The translations under genes were made by a program, and so were the position numbers. Shown here piece after piece: positions 1 to 7,981 of a DNA stretch of 23,790 nt (positions within the stretch are counted from its first letter, which is position 1; the number at the start of each line of letters is the position of its first letter). The DNA comes from CAYXVB01 sp964467785 (GTDB taxonomy: Bacteria; Bdellovibrionota; UBA1018), in the NCBI GenBank assembly GCA_964467785.1, contig CAYXVB010000044.1, forward strand, positions 1 through 23,790, read 5' to 3'. Below the pieces are notes generated by a model that saw only the letters and a program-made list of their open reading frames with translations, was not told the origin of the DNA and ran no database searches.

Positions 1-506
1 TCTTCTGCTGACCGATTGGAAATGAATTCAGGATTGTCCTTGTTGATGGAGTAGGTGACGAGCACGCCGATGTCCTGCTTCACGGTCGCCAGATAACGCG
101 TGTAGAAACCGGGGATTTCCGATTCCATGTGTAGGGAGTCGATCCAGGCGTGGTTGTTGAGCTCGATCGTCTTGGCGTACTTGGGGTCGGATTTAGTCTG
201 CTTGCCCTGGACGCTGGTGTAGGTCTTCGAGGACTTGAGGTAGTTGAGGTACTGGTCGAGCGAGTCCTGGTCGCCTTTGAGCTTGGCGGCGAGGATGATC
301 ATCGCGTCGCGCTTTTTGGCGTCGTTGGTGCTCTGACAGACCCATTCCGCGCCCTCGAGGTTGCATTGCCACTGAGGCGGCAACTCGAATTCGATGAACT
401 GGTTGGCGAACTTCGCCGCCGAAGCCGTCAGGGGCACCGAAAACGCCAGCGCCGCCAGAGCGAGGGCGGAATTTCGGATGGTTTTCCCTAAAGTGATCAA
501 AGCCAT
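1..506 (-). CDS. Exported protein of unknown function (3' end missing)
   Basis: The gene starts at an ATG (504-506) and runs off the left edge, so 168 residues are visible and the C-terminus is missing. An AAGGAGAGGA Shine-Dalgarno on the minus strand (509-518) fixes the start. Residues 1-30 form a Sec signal peptide (charged start, ALALAALAF core, likely cleavage after TASA). The mature part contains WQCNLEGAEWVC, a close Cys pair that could form a disulfide, and a Lys-rich middle with no catalytic motif I recognise. It lies 41 bases downstream of the next gene on the same strand, which also has a signal peptide, so the two are probably co-transcribed envelope or periplasmic proteins. No family assignment is possible from sequence alone; the reading frame and export signal are secure. 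Confidence 0.8.
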   Translation of the reverse strand, partial: MALITLGKTIRNSALALAALAFSVPLTASAAKFANQFIEFELPPQWQCNLEGAEWVCQSTNDAKKRDAMIILAAKLKGDQDSLDQYLNYLKSSKTYTSVQGKQTKSDPKYAKTIELNNHAWIDSLHMESEIPGFYTRYLATVKQDIGVLVTYSINKDNPEFISNRSAE

Positions 507-547
507 GCTTCCTCTCCTTGTGAACTGCGAACGGAGGCGCGCCGCCC

Positions 548-1873
548 TCACTGCCGGAGCGCCCGCTTGACGACGAATCCTTCCTCGATCCAGACTTCCT
601 GATAATACTCGATCACGGTCAGCGCCGCCTCATCCGCCTTCAGGCTCGAAACGCGCGCGCGCGCCACGGGGGATCCCAGTCCGCCGTCGGGCTTGACTGC
701 GAACACGTCAAAAATTTGACCTGACTCGACTCCGTCGCCGGCGCCCTTGTTGATCCGGATCAGCGAAAGGCGGTCGCTCACCCGCGTGACTCGGCCCTCG
801 AGCGTGTATTGGATGAAATTCGGATTGGCCTGGTTGTAATCACGCGTGCCTTCGCTGTTTGCCGGGCGTCCAGTCTCGCGCTCGGGCGCCTCGCCGCGCG
901 CACCCGGGCCGGTGAGGCGGAGCTCGCCTGTGATCGTGGCATAGAGTCCGCCCGGCGCGAGCCGGGCCATCACGGGTTGCGTGACGGAAAGGAGCACGCG
1001 CAGCTCCTCGGCGGACTGATAGCCGACGATCCCGCGCACCTGCGCGATCGAGGGATTGACCGCGTCGGCCATGTAGCTGCCGCCGGTGCTCGTCGAGTAG
1101 GTGCTCGAGTTAAAGGCGGCGACGTTCGCACGTGGATCGTTTTGCAGCGACCAGCTGCCTAGCGCCGAAAGAGAGCCGATGAATCGGCTGAGACGGGGTG
1201 TGTACTGCAGGCTCACCGACCAGGGAATCGCGGCGGAGTAGCTGTTGCTACGCCAAGTATAGCCCGCACCACTGACGAGCAGGAGCTTGCCGCCCGGGCG
1301 ATCGGCGATGCGCGCGGTGAGAAACGCGCCTCCAGTCACGTCGAGAGTCTGGTCGCCGAGATGAGCGGTGAGGTTCGCGTCCGAGGTCGCGTTATTGTAG
1401 GCCGGGATATCGGCCTGAAGCTGAAGATCGAACGATTCAAAAGCCCCGCCCGAGCCCGAAGCCGCTTTCCATGCTCGGAAGTTGGCGCCGAGCGCCTGAT
1501 CGGTGAGGCCGTACGTGATGCCACCGCGGGTGGTATGTTCGAGCTGGATGCGGGCCCACGATCCGCGGGCATAAGCGGTAAGTCGAGGACTGAGACCCAA
1601 AGTAAGCAGTGCGTCACCCTGGATCCGACCGTACTGACTGAGTCCGTTTGGGATGAACGCCGAGCCGTTGGAGTCGTAGTTGGTATTGCTTGCGTAGTAG
1701 CCGCCCGTCAGCGCGAGGCGGAACGTGTTGTCGAATTCCCGCCGGTTCTCCCAATGGTGGAGATAAAAATCCGCGTGGGCGGCAGGCGCGAATGTCAGAA
1801 GCGCGCACGCTCCCGACAGAGACGTGAGCACTCGGAGCCTTCGCCGTTTTCTTCCGTGAATGGCAGGAGTCAT
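548..1873 (-). CDS. Exported beta-rich envelope protein with FlgT-C-like C-terminal domain
   Basis: The protein has 441 residues from the ATG at 1871-1873. A further in-frame ATG 14 codons upstream is less likely because the downstream start gives a clean signal peptide: Arg/Lys-rich n-region, then a hydrophobic stretch ending APAAHA. Residues about 36-330 alternate polar and hydrophobic residues with many Tyr, Gly, Ser and Thr, as in an outer-membrane barrel or other beta-rich envelope protein. A low-complexity linker (about 330-355, Gly/Glu/Arg/Asn) leads to a compact last domain of about 85 residues with INKGAGDGVESGQIFDVF. This resembles the C-terminal domain of FlgT-like proteins, where a glycine-rich turn follows I-x-x-G. 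I see no Shine-Dalgarno. It is divergent from maeB and probably first gene of an operon with the gene ending at the left edge. The barrel and domain calls are inferences. Confidence 0.75.
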   Translation of the reverse strand: MTPAIHGRKRRRLRVLTSLSGACALLTFAPAAHADFYLHHWENRREFDNTFRLALTGGYYASNTNYDSNGSAFIPNGLSQYGRIQGDALLTLGLSPRLTAYARGSWARIQLEHTTRGGITYGLTDQALGANFRAWKAASGSGGAFESFDLQLQADIPAYNNATSDANLTAHLGDQTLDVTGGAFLTARIADRPGGKLLLVSGAGYTWRSNSYSAAIPWSVSLQYTPRLSRFIGSLSALGSWSLQNDPRANVAAFNSSTYSTSTGGSYMADAVNPSIAQVRGIVGYQSAEELRVLLSVTQPVMARLAPGGLYATITGELRLTGPGARGEAPERETGRPANSEGTRDYNQANPNFIQYTLEGRVTRVSDRLSLIRINKGAGDGVESGQIFDVFAVKPDGGLGSPVARARVSSLKADEAALTVIEYYQEVWIEEGFVVKRALRQ

Positions 1874-1982
1874 GTATTTAAAAATTTTGCCACAGGCAGC
1901 GGATTCACCCAACATTTTTCTGCGCTTGCGGAGGCGGGAACGCTCTGGACGGAGTGCACTTCGGGATGTACGTTAGGCCCCT

Positions 1983-4274
1983 ATGGGCATCTACGAAGAA
2001 GCGTTGGAATATCACTCCCGTGGTCGCAAAGGTAAAATCGAGGTCGTTCCCTCCAAACCGGTGGCGACGCAGCAGGACCTCTCTCTCGCGTACTCGCCGG
2101 GCGTAGCCGAGCCATGTCGGATGATCGCGGAGAAGGAAGACACAGTTTACGAATACACCGCCAAGGGCAATCTCGTGGCGGTCATCTCCAACGGCACCGC
2201 CGTCCTGGGCCTCGGTGATATCGGCGCGCTCGCCGCCAAGCCGGTGATGGAAGGCAAGGGCGTGCTGTTCAAGAAGTTCGCTGACATCGACGTCTTCGAC
2301 ATCGAGCTCAACGCAAAGAATCCCGACGACGTGATCCGCGCCTGCGAAATGCTCGAGCCGACCTTCGGAGGAATCAACCTTGAGGACATCAAGGCACCCG
2401 AGTGCTTCTACATCGAGGAAGAGCTCAAGAAGAAGCTCAAGATCCCGGTCTTCCACGACGACCAGCACGGCACGGCCGTGATCTCGGGCGCCGCCTTCCT
2501 CAACGCACTGGAGATCCTCGGCAAGGACATTTCCAAGGTCCGCGTCGTGTTCTGCGGGGGCGGCGCGGCCGCGATCGCCTGCGCGAACCTCTATGTCAGC
2601 CTCGGAGTCAAACGCGAGAATCTGATCATGGCCGACTCCAAGGGCGTCATCTATAAGGGGCGCAAAGAAGGGATGAATCCCTACAAGGAGCGATTCGCGG
2701 TCGAGACTTCCAAACGGACCATCGCTGAGGCGCTCGAAGGGGCGGACGCCTTTGTCGGCGTCTCCGTCAAGGACGGGATTACGCCCGAAATGGTCAAAAA
2801 TATGGCTAAGGATCCGATCATCTTTGCCATGGCCAATCCGGATCCGGAAGTTCTGCCCGAGGAAGTGCTCAAGGTCCGCCCTGATGCCATCATGGCGACC
2901 GGGCGCTCCGACTACCCTAACCAGGTCAACAACGTCTTGGGCTTCCCGTTCATCTTCCGCGGCGCGCTCGATACCCGGGCCACTGCGATCAACGAGGAGA
3001 TGAAGATGGCGGCCGTGCGCGCTCTTGCGCAGCTCGCCAAAGAGGACGTGCCGGAAAGCGTCTCCCGCGCTTATGGCGGCGCTCAGTTCAAATTCGGCCG
3101 CGAATACCTGATTCCCAAGCCCTTTGACCGTCGCGCGCTGCTCTGGGTGGCCCCGGCCGTCGCCGAGGCCGCGATCCAGAGCGGAGTCGCGCGCAAAAAG
3201 CTCGAAATGAACCAGTACCGTGAAAGCCTCGAGACCCTCCTGGGCTCGACCTATCGGTTCATGCGCGGGATCAAGAAGCGTGTGAAGGGAGACCGCGTCG
3301 CTCCCAAGGCGACCATCGTCCTGCCCGAAGGTGAGCATCCGAAGATCCTGCGCGCAGCGCAGATGATCCGTGACGAAGGCATCGCCGACGTCATTCTCCT
3401 GGGCAGCGAGCGCAAGATCGCCTTGCGCATGGCTGAGCTTGGTATGGAGGAAGCACTCAAGGGAGTGAGGATCATCCGTCCCTCCACTTCGGAGATCCGC
3501 GATGAGTACGCGCAGAAGTTCTTTGAGCGCCGTCATCGCAAGGGGGCGACGATCGAGTTGGCTCGCAACTTCATGAAACAGAATAACTACTTCGGTGCCA
3601 TGATGGTCGAGCTCGGACACGCCGACGGCCTGCTCTCGGGCATCTCGCAGAGCTATCCCGAAACTCTTCGTCCGGCTATTCAAACGCTTGGGGTCAAGCC
3701 GGGTTCGCTGCTCTCGGGCATTTACATGATGATTTTCAAGCGCCGCGTGATGTTCTTTGCGGACACGACGGTCAACGTGGATCCGACTTCGGAGCAGCTC
3801 GCCGATATTGCGATCCAGACGGCGGACCTCGCCGAGAAGTTCATGGACGACGAGGCCCGCGTGGCGATGCTCTCGTTCTCGAACTTCGGCTCGAGCTCCC
3901 ACCCGCACGCCATGAAGGTCAAAAAGGCGGTCGAGATCATCAAGCAGCGCCGGCCCGACCTCAAGGTCGATGGCGAGATGCAGGTGGACGCCGCGCTCTC
4001 TCCGGAGATCTCAGTCGAAGCCTTCCCGTTCAACCAGGTTCCAGGCAATGCCAACGTGCTCATCTTCCCGGATTTGAACTCCGGCAATACTGCGTATAAA
4101 CTGATGGCACGCACAGGCGCTGCCGAAGCGATCGGTCCGATCCTTGTCGGCATGAACAAGCCGGTGCACGTGCTGCAACACAACTGTGACGTCAATGACG
4201 TCGTCAACATGGCGGCTATTACCGCCATGGAGATCAAGCTCAAGAAGAAGCTCGAGGCTCAAAATCATGTCTAA
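1983..4274 (+). CDS. maeB: NADP-dependent malic enzyme with C-terminal phosphotransacetylase domain
   Basis: MaeB decarboxylates malate to pyruvate with NADP reduction in the cytoplasm, feeding NADPH and pyruvate/acetyl-CoA pools. The 763-residue length is normal for the two-domain form. Residues 1 to about 410 are the malic enzyme part: catalytic Tyr in LAYSPGVAEP (Y37), the GKGVLFKKFADIDVFD segment with the catalytic Lys, metal ligands in NLEDIKAPE and FHDDQHGTA (E135, D136, D160), and a nucleotide-binding glycine run GGGAAAIA (192-199). Residues about 430-760 match phosphotransacetylase; in known MaeB proteins this half is regulatory (acetyl-CoA inhibition) rather than catalytic. The ATG at 1983 has only a weak upstream ribosome site but begins exactly where family members do. 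The stop overlaps the ridA start by 8 bases. A 667-residue open frame antisense to it is a codon-bias shadow. Confidence 0.95.
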   Translation: MGIYEEALEYHSRGRKGKIEVVPSKPVATQQDLSLAYSPGVAEPCRMIAEKEDTVYEYTAKGNLVAVISNGTAVLGLGDIGALAAKPVMEGKGVLFKKFADIDVFDIELNAKNPDDVIRACEMLEPTFGGINLEDIKAPECFYIEEELKKKLKIPVFHDDQHGTAVISGAAFLNALEILGKDISKVRVVFCGGGAAAIACANLYVSLGVKRENLIMADSKGVIYKGRKEGMNPYKERFAVETSKRTIAEALEGADAFVGVSVKDGITPEMVKNMAKDPIIFAMANPDPEVLPEEVLKVRPDAIMATGRSDYPNQVNNVLGFPFIFRGALDTRATAINEEMKMAAVRALAQLAKEDVPESVSRAYGGAQFKFGREYLIPKPFDRRALLWVAPAVAEAAIQSGVARKKLEMNQYRESLETLLGSTYRFMRGIKKRVKGDRVAPKATIVLPEGEHPKILRAAQMIRDEGIADVILLGSERKIALRMAELGMEEALKGVRIIRPSTSEIRDEYAQKFFERRHRKGATIELARNFMKQNNYFGAMMVELGHADGLLSGISQSYPETLRPAIQTLGVKPGSLLSGIYMMIFKRRVMFFADTTVNVDPTSEQLADIAIQTADLAEKFMDDEARVAMLSFSNFGSSSHPHAMKVKKAVEIIKQRRPDLKVDGEMQVDAALSPEISVEAFPFNQVPGNANVLIFPDLNSGNTAYKLMARTGAAEAIGPILVGMNKPVHVLQHNCDVNDVVNMAAITAMEIKLKKKLEAQNHV

Positions 4275-4653
4275 TCAGAAGAATGTCATTCTCACTAAGT
4301 CCGCTCCCGAACCCATTGGTCCCTACAGTCAGGCGATTCAGGTCGGTAATCTGGTGTTCTGCTCTGGGCAGATTCCGCTCGATCCGAAGTCAGGTCAGGT
4401 CCAGGAGACTGAGATCGAAGGCCAGACCCGCAAAGTGCTGGACAACCTCAAGGCGGTCCTCGAGGCCGGCGGTTGCTCTCTGAGCAACGTGGTTAAGACC
4501 ACGATCTTTCTGAAGAATATGAGCGATTTTCCGAAGGTCAATCAGGTCTACGCCAGCTACTTCCGCGAACTTCCGCCTGCCCGTTCGACAGTAGAAGTCG
4601 CGCGTCTGCCGCGCGACGTCCTCGTGGAGATCGAGGCCATCGCGGCGAAGTAA
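4267..4653 (+). CDS. ridA: RidA family reactive imine/enamine deaminase
   Basis: The product has 128 residues, the usual RidA length. RidA hydrolyses 2-aminoacrylate and related enamine/imine intermediates released by PLP enzymes, protecting other enzymes from damage. Visible family signatures are GPYSQAIQVGNLVFCSGQI (residues 19-36), the substrate-binding Arg in PPARSTVEV (R106) and the closing LPRDVLVEIEAIA with the conserved Glu (E121). A longer frame begins upstream inside maeB, but the ATG at 4267 gives the standard N-terminus. The start lies 8 bases before the end of maeB in another frame, so it is probably translated by coupling with maeB. A stem-loop terminator lies about 50 bases after the stop, closing a two-gene operon. 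Confidence 0.93.
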   Translation: MSNQKNVILTKSAPEPIGPYSQAIQVGNLVFCSGQIPLDPKSGQVQETEIEGQTRKVLDNLKAVLEAGGCSLSNVVKTTIFLKNMSDFPKVNQVYASYFRELPPARSTVEVARLPRDVLVEIEAIAAK

Positions 4654-4700
4654 AAGAGGGAGCTGACCGTTTTTTTATGTCCGCCGAGTTAAATCTCGGA

Positions 4701-4739
4701 AGCCGGGGCAGGGGTTCTACTCTTGCCCTGGCTTTTTTT
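4701..4739 (+). terminator. Rho-independent terminator of the maeB-ridA operon
   Basis: AGCCGGGGCAGG (4701-4712) can pair with CTTGCCCTGGCT (4722-4733 region) over 12 positions including two G-U pairs, with a loop of about nine bases, followed by a run of seven T. A smaller CCGAG/CTCGG hairpin (4684-4699) precedes it. Position and shape fit termination after ridA. Confidence 0.85.
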
Positions 4740-4794
4740 GGGCTATCTTGATCGCTTGCGCGATCCAGTTAGCCGTGAGGAGTGGGCGAAGTCG

Positions 4795-5178
4795 ATGCTG
4801 AAGACGACCCTTCGTTACTCCTGGCTCATCGTCGGATGGGTCAGCCTGATTGTGGGCATTATCGGGCTTTTTGTGCCCCTATTGCCCACGACGCCCTTTG
4901 TGATCCTGACGGGATATTGTTTCTCCAAAGGGTCGCAGCGGATGCACCAATGGATCATCAACCACCGTTATCTCGGACTGGTCATCCGAAACTGGAATGA
5001 GAACCGGTCGATTCCATTGAGCGCTAAATGGATGAGTTCCGTCATGATGGTGGGGAGCATCGTCCTCATTCACTGGCATCCGCGGATCCCGCCCCTTGTC
5101 CAATGGGGGGTGTCCGCGTTTCTGGTGTCTGTGATCATTTTTGTCTTGAGTCGACCATCGACCTCAAAAGTCGATTGA
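4795..5178 (+). CDS. DUF454 (YbaN-like) inner membrane protein
   Basis: The product has 127 residues from the ATG at 4795. The open frame extends upstream to a TTG at 4723, but that codon lies inside the terminator hairpin, and GTGAGGAG about 12 bases before 4795 is a usable ribosome site. The N-terminal half shows the DUF454 pattern: a hydrophobic helix, then GLFVPLLPTTPFVILTGYCF, followed by SKGSQRMHQWIINHRYLG. A second hydrophobic pair (about residues 80-118) gives two to four membrane segments. The family is widespread in bacteria and has no settled function; E. coli YbaN is an inner membrane protein. It stands alone after the maeB-ridA terminator. Confidence 0.88.
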   Translation: MLKTTLRYSWLIVGWVSLIVGIIGLFVPLLPTTPFVILTGYCFSKGSQRMHQWIINHRYLGLVIRNWNENRSIPLSAKWMSSVMMVGSIVLIHWHPRIPPLVQWGVSAFLVSVIIFVLSRPSTSKVD

Positions 5179-5250
5179 GCTAAGCCATGAGTTGAGCGCC
5201 CGAGGTCGTTTTCGCTTCAATCATTCGCCCGATTCGCCGATACGACTACG

Positions 5251-6159
5251 ATGGGCCTAGGATCTCTCATCCGGATTTTCATTCACTTCACCGGGGCGGT
5301 CGCGCTTTCCTTAAGCGTCATCGGCACGACTTCCAGGGCTCAAAACCGGACCTTCGAATGCGCCAAGTCTTTCAGCGAACTCATCGCGGATCATGAAAGC
5401 CCAGTGCTCAAACACCCACCCATCCAAATCCGCACTAAAATGCGAGTAGTCCTTACACAAGACGAAGAAGCAGCGCTTCGATCGCAGTTCGACCAACTCG
5501 CAGACCTGACGCAAGGCAGGCTCAAGCTTCCGGATGCACTGATTATCGAGGTAGGCCCCCTCGGCGACGAAGCTGCATACCTCGACGGAGTCATTTCAAT
5601 TCCAAAGGAGTTCGTGAGCACCGGGTATCCCAAAGACCCCAAGATCACACGCACTGTGATCAGTCACGAATGGGGGCACGCGCTTCTCGAGGCCAATATC
5701 TGGGAGCGAGCACCCGACCTGCTCCTTTTTTCAAAGGAAATCTCGAGCCGAGGAATGCAAGCGGCTACTATCATTAACCCCTATGGCGAGCTCTTCGCGG
5801 ATACCGTCGCGGTCATGGAGGCAAAGGATGGACGAGCAACGCGGGACGTGCTCTTCTCCGCCGCCAGCGGAAATCGAGGGAGCGAGAGCGCGCACTATCG
5901 GGATTTCACGGTCGGACACCCAGTCGAAGGATGGAGTCTGCAAGGCCCATATGCTTTGTTGAGCCCTGCTCGAAGCGCTCTCTGGGATGATGTTCTGTCG
6001 CGCCCCAAGGCTCAGCGCGAGTCGGGCCGAACTCTTGAAGCGCTGGTCGACTCCATCGTCAGCGAATCTCTGCGGCGATGGATTCCCTTTACTCCCGACC
6101 TCACTCCTGAGCAGATCAATCGTGGCTTGATCGAGGAAGTTTCCCGCCGACTCCACTGA
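5251..6159 (+). CDS. Exported HExxH metallopeptidase-like protein
   Basis: The protein has 302 residues with an N-terminal hydrophobic segment (about 8-30), probably a signal peptide ending near TTSRA. HEWGH at 139-143 follows a hydrophobic beta-strand (RTVIS) and matches the zincin HExxH helix: two zinc-ligand His and a catalytic Glu. Thirty-seven residues on, YGELFADTVAV (178-188) offers a Glu or Asp as third zinc ligand, as in gluzincin-type peptidases. I infer a periplasmic or secreted zinc peptidase, but the family and substrate are unknown. There is no clear Shine-Dalgarno before the ATG. It opens the exported-protein block and stands convergent to the two small secreted genes. Confidence 0.78.
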   Translation: MGLGSLIRIFIHFTGAVALSLSVIGTTSRAQNRTFECAKSFSELIADHESPVLKHPPIQIRTKMRVVLTQDEEAALRSQFDQLADLTQGRLKLPDALIIEVGPLGDEAAYLDGVISIPKEFVSTGYPKDPKITRTVISHEWGHALLEANIWERAPDLLLFSKEISSRGMQAATIINPYGELFADTVAVMEAKDGRATRDVLFSAASGNRGSESAHYRDFTVGHPVEGWSLQGPYALLSPARSALWDDVLSRPKAQRESGRTLEALVDSIVSESLRRWIPFTPDLTPEQINRGLIEEVSRRLH

Positions 6160-6209
6160 GCCTCATATTTGAGCCATCCCTGGCCCACATTGGTTATTCA
6201 ACCGAGCAC

Positions 6210-6611
6210 TTAATCGCAACTTACTGACTCATTGAAGAAGTTGCACATTCCATTATGGTCTTCCTTTCCGCAACGCTTGGAGATCCTGCAAGGACGATCT
6301 CCGCATTTGGCCGTCAGGTTGTAGTAGCTGCATTGCCCATTGTGGTCGATTTTTCCACAGACTTGGGCTCTGTCGCAGTACCGTCCCGATACCGTTTCCT
6401 CATTGTAGTATTTACATTTGCCGTTATAGTCCACGTAGCCGCATGTCAGGGATACGGCGCTTTGGAGCGAGTTGTCGCCCATGCCGCAAGACACACGCGT
6501 GCGCCCGATCTGGATGCTCTCGCCCACCGAAAGCTCAACTTCAGGCGACGCATGAGCAACGCATGCCATCATCAATGAGAAAACGACAATCATTCTTTTG
6601 ATTAGTTGCAT
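6210..6611 (-). CDS. Small secreted cysteine-repeat protein
   Basis: The product has 133 residues: a signal peptide (1 to about 22, ending VAHAS) and a mature region with 11 Cys. Three copies of the pattern C-G-x-x-D-[YH]-N-G-x-C-x-[YF]-[YF]-N start at C57, C85 and C114, spaced 28-29 residues. Each is followed by one or two further Cys before the next copy, and the last ends in ESVSCD. The regular Cys spacing implies a disulfide-bonded repeat domain that is folded after export. It follows the 6621-6986 gene on the same strand by 9 bases, so the two form an operon; no strong ribosome site is seen, which suggests coupling. I do not recognise the family or know a function. The local DNA is visibly more AT-rich than that of the metabolic genes. 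Confidence 0.8.
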   Translation of the reverse strand: MQLIKRMIVVFSLMMACVAHASPEVELSVGESIQIGRTRVSCGMGDNSLQSAVSLTCGYVDYNGKCKYYNEETVSGRYCDRAQVCGKIDHNGQCSYYNLTAKCGDRPCRISKRCGKEDHNGMCNFFNESVSCD

Positions 6612-6620
6612 GGGATTTTA

Positions 6621-6986
6621 TTACCGATAATCTGGGGTTTTCACCGACTGACAAATCCCCTGCTTTTGAAGTTCCAGGGCTAAGTCGTAGAGATCTAACG
6701 CAGCTTGTACTGGATCATCGCTAGTGCGATCAGATTTGATCGTTTTTGCTCCAAATCTTGTCTTACCCCAAAGTGTGGCACCACTGAAACTGCATAAAAT
6801 TCCTGAGCAATTACCACCGTAAATCATCGAGACATAACATTCACTGTAGGTCGCATTTTCCGGGAGCTCCACAGTGATGGTCTTCGCCATCGCTGGTTGC
6901 CCAAAACCAATCGCGAGGGCAGCCACTCCCAAAAGGGCCGTCAACGCTTTTTTTGAGCGATTCTCAAACAGATTGGGGGTCGACAT
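6621..6986 (-). CDS. Small secreted protein of unknown function
   Basis: The product has 121 residues from the ATG at 6984-6986. AAAGGAG on the minus strand lies 8 bases upstream of this codon but only 2 from an earlier ATG at 6992, so the later start is preferred. Residues 1-34 form a clear signal peptide (RSKK, then ALTALLGVAALAIGFG, cleavage after PAMA). The mature protein has Cys in YSECYVSMIYGGNCSGILCSF and a last one in GICQSV, giving four Cys that could form two disulfides, and a helical Leu-rich stretch near the end. It is first gene of a two-gene operon with the cysteine-repeat protein, so the two may be partners. Function unknown. Confidence 0.75.
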   Translation of the reverse strand: MSTPNLFENRSKKALTALLGVAALAIGFGQPAMAKTITVELPENATYSECYVSMIYGGNCSGILCSFSGATLWGKTRFGAKTIKSDRTSDDPVQAALDLYDLALELQKQGICQSVKTPDYR

Positions 6987-7069
6987 ATTCATTTCTCCTT
7001 TGTGTATTCGTTTCACTGCGAAACCGTTATGTCGCTTCTAATATCTGAGTTTTTTAGTTTGGAAAAGAT

Positions 7070-7097
7070 TTGATTTATTTATTTAGTCATGTAGAAT
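7070..7097 (+). promoter_or_regulatory. Predicted promoter of the first TIGR02147 regulator gene
   Basis: TTGATT (7070-7075) and TAGAAT (7092-7097) are separated by 16 bases and sit in very AT-rich DNA. Transcription would begin about 8 bases upstream of the ATG at 7113, giving an almost leaderless message, consistent with the absence of a Shine-Dalgarno sequence. Confidence 0.5.
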
Positions 7098-7112
7098 TAT
7101 ATAAAAAAGCAA

Positions 7113-7943
7113 ATGGAGCGCGATCGTCTGGAAAACAAAAGCGAAATCTTTAGGTTTTTGGATTACCGAAAGTACCTGAAGGAAGAGATCGCCTACAGGG
7201 ACGGCAAGAGCCGAGGGTTCCGCTCGCGGTTAGCGGACCAAGCAGGGTTTCAAAGGACCTTTTTGTCGCAAGTCCTCAATGGAACCGCGAATTTCAACCT
7301 CGAACATGGCGAAGCGGTCAGTCAAGTCCTAGGCCATACGAACGAAGAAGCGGACTTTTTCATGCTTCTCATTCTTCATGCGCGGTCCGGGACCCAGGCG
7401 TTGCGCGATCGGATTCAAGCGAAGATCAATTCCGCCTTGGAGCGACGCATGGTCTTAAAGAATCGCTTCAACGAAAAGGATGTCCTGTCGCTGGAAGACC
7501 GGATCGAATATTACGGATCGTGGATCTATGGCGCGCTCAGGGTTTTGTTGACGATTCCTCGGTATCAAAGCCGCGCAGAGGTCGAACGGTATTTTGGCCT
7601 TCCTAGAGAACGGATCGAGGCAGCTTTGGATTTTCTCATCTCGCGGGGACTCGTGAGAGATGAAAATGGACGCCTGGAAGCGACCCAAAAGCACATGTAT
7701 CTGGGAAACGACTCCCGACTCGTCAGCAAGCACCACATGAATTGGAAGTTGCGGGCAATCGACTCCCTGGACGACGAGAAAAAGACTGATCTTCATTTTT
7801 CGGCTGTCAATTCTTTGTCCAGGGAGGATGTCCTCAAGGTTCGGGAAGCCTTGGCAAGGACCCTCGAGGAGATCAGGGAAACCGTCAAGGCGTCGAATCC
7901 CGAGTGCTTGTACGCAGTCTGTTTTGATTTTTTCGAACTCTAG
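7113..7943 (+). CDS. TIGR02147 family (DUF4423-like) putative transcriptional regulator
   Basis: The product has 276 residues with no signal peptide. The N-terminal 75 residues (FLDYRKYLKEEI, RSRLADQAGFQRTFLSQVLNG, then FNLEHGEAVSQVLGHTNEEADFFMLL) look like a helix-turn-helix in which FLSQVLNG is the recognition helix. The middle (SWIYGALRVLLTIPRYQS through ALDFLISRGLV) resembles a winged helix. The end, VCFDFFEL, is typical of TIGR02147 proteins, which are abundant in Fibrobacter and Bdellovibrio and are thought to be regulators without proven targets. It is paralogous along its whole length to the minus-strand gene at 9271-10083. It lies 38 bases upstream of the secreted-protein gene at 7982, so the two are likely co-transcribed. 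Confidence 0.88.
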   Translation: MERDRLENKSEIFRFLDYRKYLKEEIAYRDGKSRGFRSRLADQAGFQRTFLSQVLNGTANFNLEHGEAVSQVLGHTNEEADFFMLLILHARSGTQALRDRIQAKINSALERRMVLKNRFNEKDVLSLEDRIEYYGSWIYGALRVLLTIPRYQSRAEVERYFGLPRERIEAALDFLISRGLVRDENGRLEATQKHMYLGNDSRLVSKHHMNWKLRAIDSLDDEKKTDLHFSAVNSLSREDVLKVREALARTLEEIRETVKASNPECLYAVCFDFFEL

Positions 7944-7981
7944 CCCTGAAGAGGGCGTCAAGTTCTTCCGATAGGTTTTCC

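Noticed and set aside
150..491. 113-residue plus-strand frame near the left edge
   Set aside because: Antisense to the partial exported-protein gene, which has a Shine-Dalgarno and signal peptide.
1905..3908. 667-residue open frame antisense to maeB
   Set aside because: It lies wholly over a convincing MaeB coding sequence, has a composition rich in Asp, Glu, His and Arg typical of the complement of a GC-biased gene, and shows no domain.
4723..4794. Upstream TTG start for the DUF454 protein
   Set aside because: It falls in the ridA terminator hairpin and adds a non-family N-terminus; the ATG at 4795 is preferred.
6160..6209. Terminator between the convergent genes at 6159 and 6210
   Set aside because: No stem-loop with a T-run could be found in these 50 bases.
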